DNA of 46,035 bases from positions 1,127 through 47,161 of the IMG/VR virus record IMGVR_UViG_3300029448_000062. One strand, given 5' to 3'. A program made the translations under genes and the position numbers. The notes under the pieces are model-generated. The model was not told the origin of the DNA. It saw nothing but the letters and a program-made list of their open reading frames with translations, and ran no database searches. The stretch's first letter is position 1. Every line of letters starts with the position of its first letter. Of this stretch, positions 38,893-45,166 are shown in pieces. This DNA is from a virus.

Positions 38893-39777
38893 TTAACCAA
38901 AATATTTAGCACCACCAAGTGCTGTTAAACCTAGCCCTATAGCCCTTCCGAATGGATCATAAGGCATTCTTGTTGAAGTAGTCTGTGAAGGCTGTACAGG
39001 AATACCTCTAAGAACAGATGAAAATAATCCTAGCTTTTCACCAGGATATGCTTGCTGTCTCATAAAATCTTGATAACCCATATCTAAAGAAGCTTGGTCT
39101 CTAGCCATACCTGCCTTACCTATCTGCTCTAGCATACGAGCCGCATCTACATCACCTGCTCTGGCTCTTTCTGATAGATTAGCATATTGATTTGCCGCCC
39201 CTAAACCTAACTGCTGACCTTGGAAGTCAGCCGCTCTGTCTGCTTGAAATAGTCCTGCGGCTTGCTCATATGCTTTTTGTCTTCCTGTAGCCTCTATATC
39301 ACCTAGTCTATCTAGATATTTACTTCTAGCTATTCCTTGCTCTACACCTTGCCTAGAACCACCAAACGCACCTGCTCCTATAGCTTGAGATGCTTGACCA
39401 GGCATCGATGCAAGGTAATCCTCTGTAGCGGCATCCTTCTGTCTTCTAATAACAGAATCCATATACGGTGACATATACTTGTCTACTTCTGCACCTGTAA
39501 ATTGACGAGGTTCATAATCTAAAGATTGACCGACTCTAGTCATCGCCTTGTCTAAACCAGGCAATCCTGCCCCTGCAATGTCTCTAACCATACCTTCAGA
39601 TGTCAATAAATCTTGACTAGGGTCAGCTATTCGCTGTCCTCCGTAAGGCTCGTATTCTCTTTTTGACTCTGCTTCTGTTCTTCCTAAAAGCCTTTCAAAA
39701 TACGGTCTTACATACTCAGGCAGATTAGTCTGAGTAACTGTTGATTTGGTTTCTGTTGAGCCTCCACCACCACCCAT
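38893..39777 (-). CDS. Probable internal virion or ejection protein (294 aa)
   Basis: Begins MGGGGGSTETKSTVTQTNLPEYVRPYFERLLGR; then a long Ala/Gln/Gly-rich helical part (ASMPGQASQAIGAGAFGGSR, AANQYANLSERARAGD) and a short hydrophobic C-terminal end (AIGLGLTALGGAKYFG). Helical, Ala/Gly-rich proteins of this size beside tail and ejection genes in podoviruses are usually injected core proteins. I recall marine homologues. Gene lies between the GNAT-like gene and the 551-aa gene with short gaps. Confidence 0.7.
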   Translation of the reverse strand: MGGGGGSTETKSTVTQTNLPEYVRPYFERLLGRTEAESKREYEPYGGQRIADPSQDLLTSEGMVRDIAGAGLPGLDKAMTRVGQSLDYEPRQFTGAEVDKYMSPYMDSVIRRQKDAATEDYLASMPGQASQAIGAGAFGGSRQGVEQGIARSKYLDRLGDIEATGRQKAYEQAAGLFQADRAADFQGQQLGLGAANQYANLSERARAGDVDAARMLEQIGKAGMARDQASLDMGYQDFMRQQAYPGEKLGLFSSVLRGIPVQPSQTTSTRMPYDPFGRAIGLGLTALGGAKYFG

Positions 39778-39778
39778 T

Positions 39779-40189
39779 TTATAACTCCATCTTATATGCT
39801 ATGTAATCTTGCTTCCAACCATGCTGTCTTCCCCATCTAATCCACGCTTTTCTTCCGTATCCTTCTAGATGTCTACAGCCATTGTCTCTAGCAAATCTTG
39901 TAATAATTCCTTGTGCTTCTGGCAACCATTCTTTCATTTTTCTGCCACCAATAAAATCTAGTGCTAATGCTCTACTTTCTGGATATTGTATCACACGAGT
40001 TGTAACACAAGCTACTATTTTTGTATCTTCCATAACAACCCATAAGTTATAAAAGTCATTCTTTATATATTGATAGACATCTTTAATTGTCATTTTTCCT
40101 TTAGCTGTTTCTACAGCAGGTTCTAACAATTTCTTAACATCTTTCCATACTACATCTAAAACTTGCTTTGGCACTGCACTAAACATCAT
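39779..40189 (-). CDS. GNAT-like small protein, T7 gp13-type position (136 aa)
   Basis: WVVMEDTKIVACVTTRVIQYPESRALALDFIGGRKMKEWLPEAQGIITRFARDNGCRHLEGYGRKAWIRWGRQHGWKQDYIAYKMEL has the strand-helix order and the C-terminal RxxWIRWGRQHGW pattern of GNAT acetyltransferase folds. Length (136) and position in the ejection cluster resemble T7 gp13 (138 aa), also an internal virion-type gene with a GNAT-like fold. The acetyl-CoA loop (R/Q-x-x-G-x-G/A) is not evident, so catalytic activity is doubtful. Start overlaps the upstream stop. Confidence 0.6.
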   Translation of the reverse strand: MMFSAVPKQVLDVVWKDVKKLLEPAVETAKGKMTIKDVYQYIKNDFYNLWVVMEDTKIVACVTTRVIQYPESRALALDFIGGRKMKEWLPEAQGIITRFARDNGCRHLEGYGRKAWIRWGRQHGWKQDYIAYKMEL

Positions 40190-41532
40190 GCGATTGCCCT
40201 CTTCATAACAGCCATCATATCTTTTTCTGGAGGTTGCTTCCCAGTGCCATGTCTAGCCATTCTTACTTTCTTCATTAAGTCATCTAGCTTCTTAGCACCT
40301 GCATCTGTAGAGCCATTCCCTATATCAGCAACAGCATCAGCCGCTACAATGTACTCTCCATCAGCAATCTTCATAGGTTGCTTCCTGCCACCTTCTCTAC
40401 CTCTTTCCTCAACAAGTTCAGCATCTATGCTGTCACTCATCCCGTCTCCTTCTCCTTCTATCAAACCAGGCAATCCTTCTTTTTTTCCCCCCATCTTACC
40501 TGTAGCAATCAACATTTCTAAGTCTTTTAAGGCTGCATATCCAAATGTTTCTATAAATAATTGTATCGCTTCATCAGGATTTTCTAATTTACCCATAAGA
40601 GCATTGGCTGCATCTATAATAATTTTTTCTTCATCTTCTGTCATGCCTGTGTCTTCAGCCATGCCACCTTCCCTCATACCTTGCATCTCTGGAGTGTACT
40701 CTCCTGTTTGCATATAGTTGTACTCATCTCTAGCTTGAGGAGTGGCTAAAGCACTAGCCAAACCAAAACCCATTCCTGTCTTGCCCATCTGACCAATAAA
40801 GTTTCTAAATTTTTCGTTTCCTAGCAACCCTACTAAGCCACCTATGTTCTTGCCTTGACCTGCCATAGATTTCTCTATAGCTTCTCCTCTCTTTTTTTCA
40901 TAAGAGGAAAGTTTACCATCATTGTCTAAATCAGCTTTTTCTACATTTTGCAGACCACCTTCTGCCATATACCTGACATTGTAGTTTGGAGCTACACCAT
41001 AGTCTAACTCACCCATGTATCCTGCTCTAAAACCAGGTGGTGGCTGTCGTCTTCTCATTCTTGGTGGAGACATAGCCTCTCTATTTTCAAAAGGTATGTC
41101 TTCATCCTCTGGCATAGCAGGTGGTTTTGACATAGCCTGTCCTATAGTAGCCTGTCCTATAGTTATTGGGTTTGAGGCTGCGGCTTGCAGTCCACCCATA
41201 AGATTTGACTGACCTAGATACTTTACTGGGTCTGCACCTACCCCACTAGATAAAAGCTTCGGATTAAGATTAAGAGCCTCACCATATGATGGGATATCTT
41301 TTGGTATCCCCTCTGCTACATTTTTAGCTTGACCACCCATACCACCAAGTACGCTTCCCAAGACTTTACCCCCTAGGAAGCTTGTTGCACCTGTTTTTAA
41401 CCCTTCCTCAAAGTCTCCAGTCTCTAAGAACCTACCTAAACCTGAACCTAAAGCTCCTGCTCCCAAAGCTCCTATAGCTGATCCAGTGCCGAGTGTTGAT
41501 CCTAGTAATCCTAGTATTAAAGGAAGTGCCAT
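40186..41532 (-). CDS. Ejection-type protein with EF-hand loop (448 aa)
   Basis: The N-terminal 60 residues are hydrophobic Gly/Ala/Leu-rich (LPLILGLLGSTLGTGSAIGAL), as in membrane-active ejection proteins. The middle is flexible. Near residues 196-210 the loop DLDNDGKLSSYE has D at positions 1, 3 and 5 and E at 12: a canonical calcium-binding EF-hand loop. The C-terminal part holds DDLMKKVRMARHGTGKQPP. I set the start at ATG 41532, with AAAGG upstream, rather than a TTG one codon earlier. A palindrome copy lies 14 bp upstream. Function inferred from location. Confidence 0.65.
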   Translation of the reverse strand: MALPLILGLLGSTLGTGSAIGALGAGALGSGLGRFLETGDFEEGLKTGATSFLGGKVLGSVLGGMGGQAKNVAEGIPKDIPSYGEALNLNPKLLSSGVGADPVKYLGQSNLMGGLQAAASNPITIGQATIGQAMSKPPAMPEDEDIPFENREAMSPPRMRRRQPPPGFRAGYMGELDYGVAPNYNVRYMAEGGLQNVEKADLDNDGKLSSYEKKRGEAIEKSMAGQGKNIGGLVGLLGNEKFRNFIGQMGKTGMGFGLASALATPQARDEYNYMQTGEYTPEMQGMREGGMAEDTGMTEDEEKIIIDAANALMGKLENPDEAIQLFIETFGYAALKDLEMLIATGKMGGKKEGLPGLIEGEGDGMSDSIDAELVEERGREGGRKQPMKIADGEYIVAADAVADIGNGSTDAGAKKLDDLMKKVRMARHGTGKQPPEKDMMAVMKRAIA

Positions 41533-41545
41533 CAATAACCTTTCA

Positions 41546-41567
41546 AAAAAGTTCTATGTAACTTTTA
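41546..41567. repeat. Palindrome family copy upstream of the ejection gene
   Basis: AAAAAGTTC-TATG-TAACTTTTA, 14 bp before the ATG of the EF-hand ejection gene (minus strand), in the 100-bp gap that separates this block from the endolysin side. It could be the operator or promoter of the ejection gene block. Confidence 0.75.
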
Positions 41568-41635
41568 CCACACTATTTCGTAAGCCAAAAGCTCAAAATA
41601 ACATAAATTAAACATTAAAAAGAATTTTATACCTT

Positions 41636-41938
41636 TTACCATTTTACTTTGTCTGCCCAATATGCCGCTGACATCTTGCCTTTAGCAATATTTTTACCAT
41701 GCCTTGCCTTAAAGCTTTTTCTTTTCATCTTCATTGTTCTTGATTCTCCTGCTTTTGGCTTTCCTGCTGTGCCTTTTACAGCCCCAACTTTCTTGCCTTG
41801 CTGACCAAAACGTATTGTTTTAATTTTGTCGCCCTCTTTAGCCACAACAATATGTGACTTTTTAGGGTGATTAGGGGTTCTTTTAGGCTTGTTATATCCA
41901 GATACCCCTGCCCTAGCTAGTCTTGGGTCTCTACTCAT
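41636..41938 (-). CDS. Small Lys-rich conserved marine phage protein (100 aa)
   Basis: RDPRLARAGVSGYNKPKRTPNHPKKSHIVVAKEGDKIKTIRFGQQG ... RKSFKARHGKNIAKGKMSAAYWADKVKW is a pattern I know well from cyanophages and other marine phages; the final KMSAAYWADKVKW is typical. Strongly basic. Function unknown to me; DNA or RNA binding is a reasonable guess. The start overlaps the endolysin 3' end by 8 bases. It is one of four small basic proteins in the lysis-side cluster. Confidence 0.8.
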   Translation of the reverse strand: MSRDPRLARAGVSGYNKPKRTPNHPKKSHIVVAKEGDKIKTIRFGQQGKKVGAVKGTAGKPKAGESRTMKMKRKSFKARHGKNIAKGKMSAAYWADKVKW

Positions 41939-42440
41939 TGATTTCCATCATTTTTATGGCTTTTTCAGTTGTTTCTTTGTTTCGTCTTGTCCAACCTTTA
42001 CCAAAGGTATCAAATGTCTTTAATGACTCATAGAAGTTCTGACGTATCTTGCCAAACTCTTCTATAACATATTCTGTATCTTGTGTTTTAATCAACGCTA
42101 GTGTCTTAGGACCTATCGCACCATCCTGTGATGCCCCACATATTTTCTGTATAGCCTTTGCGCTGCGACCAGTTCCCGAATTAACAGCCCAGTCAAAAAC
42201 TACCCAATCAACACCAGATTCTAGGTCATCACATTTACAGCGATTCCAGTAGTTTTTCTTATATATAGGGGCTACATCTTCAACAGTTAGGTCTTTCATG
42301 TCCTTAGTTCCACCCCATTTCTCATACACTCTCTTCGTAACTCCCAGGTTTGTTTCGCCTCCAGGGTCTTTTGGATGATTCACATAGCCCCCTTCGTGGT
42401 GTAGTAGCATTTTTAAACACTCGTCAAAATTATCTTTCAT
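41931..42440 (-). CDS. GH108 endolysin (169 aa)
   Basis: Degrades the cell wall at lysis. LLHHEGGYVNHPKDPGGETNLGVTKRVYE is the GH108 N-acetylmuramidase signature, with E16 of HEGGY as the catalytic Glu. The middle VVFDWAVNSGTGRSAKAIQK and the end DGAIGPKTLALIK match the peptidoglycan-binding part that follows in this family. Length fits. No signal peptide, so it needs the holin encoded at 42751-43146. Overlaps the zinc-ribbon gene upstream by 11 bases. Confidence 0.9.
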   Translation of the reverse strand: MKDNFDECLKMLLHHEGGYVNHPKDPGGETNLGVTKRVYEKWGGTKDMKDLTVEDVAPIYKKNYWNRCKCDDLESGVDWVVFDWAVNSGTGRSAKAIQKICGASQDGAIGPKTLALIKTQDTEYVIEEFGKIRQNFYESLKTFDTFGKGWTRRNKETTEKAIKMMEINE

Positions 42441-42642
42441 TGTCTTCCTCCTTTTTTACTATAGTAGCATTTTTTACAATAAAATCCATCCAATCCTTTG
42501 CCATGTCGTAGGAGTAGAACCCCTCACAATACTTGCAAGTAAGATGATCATTTACTTTCTCCATAGTATGACCACATACTTCGCACCTAATTGATAGTGG
42601 CGTTATTATTCTCTTTATCCTTTGGAAGATAAACTTCCACAT
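42430..42642 (-). CDS. Zinc-ribbon small protein (70 aa, start uncertain)
   Basis: RCEVCGHTMEKVNDHLTCKYCEGFYSY is a four-Cys zinc ribbon (CxxC, 12 residues, CxxC), followed by DMAKDWMDFIVKNATIVKK. The frame is open further up, but that part shadows the upstream zinc-ribbon gene. I give ATG at 42642 without a good ribosome site; the true start may be later, near the upstream gene's stop. Sits between holin and endolysin. Zinc ribbons of this kind may bind nucleic acid or host protein; function unknown. Confidence 0.5.
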   Translation of the reverse strand: MWKFIFQRIKRIITPLSIRCEVCGHTMEKVNDHLTCKYCEGFYSYDMAKDWMDFIVKNATIVKKEEDNER

Positions 42643-42754
42643 AGGAATCACATTCTGGGCAGGATAAATTTGTAACAATTGTATATTCTTCATTGTCTTC
42701 AACATCATGGTCACCACCCCATATTAACTCTTTGTTACAATGCCAACAATTCAT
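42587..42754 (-). CDS. Zinc-ribbon small protein (55 aa)
   Basis: MNCWHCNKELIWGGDHDVED, then LSCPECDSYVEVYLPK carries CWHC and CPEC, a four-Cys zinc ribbon. ATG at 42754 overlaps the holin stop codon (ATGA), which decides the start against a longer frame that shadows the holin gene. It precedes a second zinc-ribbon gene. Two zinc ribbons between holin and endolysin is unusual. Function unknown; perhaps regulators of late expression or of host proteins. Confidence 0.7.
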   Translation of the reverse strand: MNCWHCNKELIWGGDHDVEDNEEYTIVTNLSCPECDSYVEVYLPKDKENNNATIN

Positions 42755-43146
42755 TTTGTTAATCCTTTTTGCTTTTCGTATGTGCGTAGTCCACCAATTC
42801 CTAGCATACCACCTAACACCGTAAGCAACGTACTCATATCGAAATCTGGCAAATCTGGAACATCCACACCTACAAAGGCACACACAAAGATAATTATGTC
42901 TTTTAATAGAAAATGATATAGGAAAGCAATCGCACAAACCCAGCCAACTGCTGGTCGCCAACCTCCCTTAAACAGTGACCCTGACTGTGCCTCTGCCTTA
43001 TTAACTTCTATTTGAGAAATTGCCAATTCTTGGGCGTGTTTTTGTCCAATCGTAGCTATCTCGTGAGCCAAAGCAGCTTTTTGATCTTTATCTTCAATAA
43101 ATTTATCTAGTAAACCTGTAACAGGTGCAATTAAACTTTGTAACAT
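42751..43146 (-). CDS. Holin, three-helix type (131 aa)
   Basis: GGWRPAVGWVCAIAFLYHFLLKDIIIFVCAF (residues about 61-93), then MSTLLTVLGGMLGIGGLRTYEKQKG is a well-known phage holin family pattern (three-helix holin of the type also found in gene transfer agents). An amphipathic N-terminal helix precedes the membrane segments, and the basic end GLTK suits a cytoplasmic C-terminus. Holin is followed by zinc-ribbon genes and endolysin, forming the lysis cassette. Confidence 0.85.
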   Translation of the reverse strand: MLQSLIAPVTGLLDKFIEDKDQKAALAHEIATIGQKHAQELAISQIEVNKAEAQSGSLFKGGWRPAVGWVCAIAFLYHFLLKDIIIFVCAFVGVDVPDLPDFDMSTLLTVLGGMLGIGGLRTYEKQKGLTK

Positions 43147-43385
43147 TATCTATATTTCCTAACTTTTTTAGCTATTCTTTTAGGTTGTTTGACAAATTGT
43201 TTGCCTTTTTTTGTTCCTCTACGTTTTGCTCTTGTAGTAGCGGCATATTCTTTTGGTGACAAAGATTTTATAGCCGCTTCAGGAAGATAACGCTCACCTG
43301 TTTTAGCCGACTTTTTACCTGACTTTGTTCGCCATTTTTGTTTTGTCCACTTTTTGAGACTTTTTTGGCTTTTAGCTAGTGCCAT
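43146..43385 (-). CDS. Small Lys-rich conserved protein (79 aa)
   Basis: KSLKKWTKQKWRTKSGKKS, then GERYLPEAAIKSLSPKEYAATTRAKRRGTKKGKQFVKQPKR is a pattern common in marine phage genomes, as I remember. Extremely basic, with no acidic clusters. The start is ATG at 43385 and its stop overlaps the holin start (TAATG type). Likely DNA or RNA binding, but function unknown. One of several such basic proteins between 41.6 and 44.0 kb. Confidence 0.75.
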   Translation of the reverse strand: MALAKSQKSLKKWTKQKWRTKSGKKSAKTGERYLPEAAIKSLSPKEYAATTRAKRRGTKKGKQFVKQPKRIAKKVRKYR

Positions 43386-43390
43386 TTTTC

Positions 43391-43687
43391 TTAGGTCTTC
43401 CCCTTTTTTGTTTTGTGCTTTGCTCTAATGTCTTCTTTTGCTTTTTTGGCGATTTGAGCTTGTTTGGTTTTTCCTGCGACTTTTGCCCTTTGTTCCATGA
43501 CAGTAAGGATTTGAATCTTTCTAGCAAACAACTTATTAATTCTTTTAACCTTACGAGCAGTTGCTTGGGCATCTGCCACAGTGGCAAATCTAATATTGAC
43601 TGTATCTTTGGGATTTTCATCTGTATATAGCCTCCTTCCAGAGCCTTTTGGTTTTTTTCCTGTGCCTACTTTTGGGTCTTTTTTCAT
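43391..43687 (-). CDS. Small basic conserved protein (98 aa)
   Basis: MKKDPKVGTGKKPKGSGRRLYTDENPKDTVNIRFATVADAQATARKVKRINKLFARKIQILTVMEQRAKV is a pattern I recall from small proteins in uncultured marine podoviruses, in the same neighbourhood. Basic N-terminus, mixed middle and Lys-rich helical end (KAKEDIRAKHKTKKGK). The stop-start overlap with the next gene upstream (TAATG-like) supports translation. Function unknown. Confidence 0.75.
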   Translation of the reverse strand: MKKDPKVGTGKKPKGSGRRLYTDENPKDTVNIRFATVADAQATARKVKRINKLFARKIQILTVMEQRAKVAGKTKQAQIAKKAKEDIRAKHKTKKGKT

Positions 43688-43992
43688 TAACTTCTATAAC
43701 CACCACCTGCTTTTTTGTATGCCGCAGCCAACATTTGAGCTTTTCTAGCACTCCATTGACCAGGCTTGCCCCCCTTAGAACCTGCTTTTATTCTATTAAA
43801 TATTTTTTTTCTCATCTCAGGTTTTGTGTAGTTACCTGCTTCATTAACTCTTGATTTACTTTTTTTTTTTGGCAAGCCACCTCTTTTCAACTCTATGGCT
43901 TTTAATGCTTTTGCTTGTCCTGCGTGTGCTTGACTAGCTTTTGTTAATTTACTTGCTACTTTTTTTATTACTTTTTTAGCTCTTGCTGTCAT
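43687..43992 (-). CDS. Small basic conserved protein (101 aa)
   Basis: I start at ATG 43992, following AGAGGAGCTAAAG, rather than 7 codons earlier. GNYTKPEMRKKIFNRIKAGSKGGKPGQWSARKAQMLAAAYKKAGGGYRS is a family pattern I remember in marine phages and also in large eukaryotic viruses, without a known function. The N-terminal 40 residues are a Lys/Ala-rich helix. Probably a nucleic-acid-binding protein. It overlaps the end of the EF-hand membrane protein gene. Confidence 0.75.
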   Translation of the reverse strand: MTARAKKVIKKVASKLTKASQAHAGQAKALKAIELKRGGLPKKKSKSRVNEAGNYTKPEMRKKIFNRIKAGSKGGKPGQWSARKAQMLAAAYKKAGGGYRS

Positions 43993-44317
43993 CTTTAGCT
44001 CCTCTCTTTGCAAGCTGATTAAATCCTATAAAGGAAGCCAAGACTCCCATGTTACTTAATACCCAAATTTCGGCAATTCCTGAGAGGTGGTCAATTCTTT
44101 CGATAGGAACAAGGGGTGTCATTAGCACTATAATAAAAGTTGTTACTGTTAACGCAGAAAACCAAACCAGATATCTTTGTTGATCTTCTTTCTTATCTCG
44201 ATTTTCTAAAAGAACCATACGCTCTCGCATAGCCATTTCTTGATCTGATACTATCCCATCACCGTTAGTGTCGGCTTTTTCCCATATAGAACCTTTTTCT
44301 AATTGCTTTTGTTTCAT
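43976..44317 (-). CDS. EF-hand membrane protein (113 aa)
   Basis: Residues 16-27 DTNGDGIVSDQE form a canonical EF-hand calcium loop (D1, N3, D5, I7, S9, E12). Then a charged helix and two membrane segments (YLVWFSALTVTTFIIVLMTPL, about 49-69; and IAEIWVLSNMGVLASFIGFNQL, about 81-102). A membrane calcium sensor or a calcium-bound tether is possible. It lies between the methyltransferase-like gene and the small basic genes. A second EF-hand loop occurs in the ejection protein at 40186-41532. Confidence 0.75.
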   Translation of the reverse strand: MKQKQLEKGSIWEKADTNGDGIVSDQEMAMRERMVLLENRDKKEDQQRYLVWFSALTVTTFIIVLMTPLVPIERIDHLSGIAEIWVLSNMGVLASFIGFNQLAKRGAKDDSKS

Positions 44318-44868
44318 TCTACTCTTCCGTAAAATTTAGTCTGATCTTTGTTATTCTCATCAAAATAATACCAACAACAATTATCCTTACCAGTATTCTT
44401 ACTACCCTCTATCCACTTTATTCTACCAATACTTACAACTTTCTTCAACATTTTCTGAAAAATACTGCTTTGTTTAGTATGCATCCAATCTGCATCAAAC
44501 AATAACCATGCAGGTTTTATTGATGTTAAGTGAAATATAAGTGGATGAAGAACCTCTCTATCCCAAGGTGGATTAGTTATAAAACAATCCATAACTGGCA
44601 CATCTTCTGCCATTAAACTTAGTGCATTTTTCTTAACTATATCTTTTCTTTGTGGCTCAATATCACAAGCATAACTGCATATAAAACGTAACTCATCTAA
44701 TTGCATTACGTTTATTTTCTCTAAATGATCTATTAATGCACCATTACCTGCACAAGGCTCTACAAAATGTTTTACATTTTTTAAATGAGGAAACAATGGC
44801 TCTACTGCCTCTTTTGGAGTTGGATAATAATCCCTTGGGATTCTCTCAAAGTTACTTCTTTTGCCCAT
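44314..44868 (-). CDS. Adenine methyltransferase-like protein (184 aa)
   Basis: Methyltransferase of the NPPW/NPPY type: FVEPCAGNGAL (residues 35-45) is the SAM-binding loop and FITNPPWDRE (near 95-104) the catalytic motif. DYYPTPKEAVEPLFPHL at the start is typical of small phage Dam-like or rRNA-type enzymes. It has no clear target-recognition domain, so DNA or RNA targets are both possible. Separate from the larger methyltransferase at 26554-27642. The start at 44868 follows the 98-aa gene with one base between. Confidence 0.75.
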   Translation of the reverse strand: MGKRSNFERIPRDYYPTPKEAVEPLFPHLKNVKHFVEPCAGNGALIDHLEKINVMQLDELRFICSYACDIEPQRKDIVKKNALSLMAEDVPVMDCFITNPPWDREVLHPLIFHLTSIKPAWLLFDADWMHTKQSSIFQKMLKKVVSIGRIKWIEGSKNTGKDNCCWYYFDENNKDQTKFYGRVE

Positions 44869-44869
44869 T

Positions 44870-45166
44870 TTATGGAGTGCTTACTGTTACTGAACCTAAA
44901 GCTGATGTTCCAGATATACCTTGTGGATGAGGGGTATTAACCTTACTAATTTTTAAAAAACCATTATGTTCAAATATTGATCCAACTTCTAAATTGTCAT
45001 CATGTGATTGTAAGTTAGTTAATACCATTTCAGTATGCCTACCTTGTCCTCCTGAGTTTTGTTGCTCTGTATACAAAGCAAAAGCTCTTACTATCTGTGT
45101 AATGTATTGAGGATCATATTCCGTAGGAGCAGACGGAAAGAACGGTATAGGTACTTTGCCCACCAT
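44870..45166 (-). CDS. Conserved small protein next to the tail nozzle (98 aa)
   Basis: GKVPIPFFPSAPTEYDPQYITQIVRAFALYTEQQNSGGQGRHTEMVLTNLQ, then a C-terminal end rich in Ser, Thr and Gly. This pattern (proline-rich start and YTEQQN) is known to me from marine phage tail-region genes. The start at 45166 overlaps the nozzle stop. Possibly a tail fibre adaptor or tail-tip protein, but without direct evidence. Confidence 0.65.
   Translation of the reverse strand: MVGKVPIPFFPSAPTEYDPQYITQIVRAFALYTEQQNSGGQGRHTEMVLTNLQSHDDNLEVGSIFEHNGFLKISKVNTPHPQGISGTSALGSVTVSTP

Noticed and set aside
43150-43172. Half-site CTAACTTTTTTAG near the holin gene
   Set aside because: The left arm is missing, so it is only a half-site, probably chance in AT-rich DNA.
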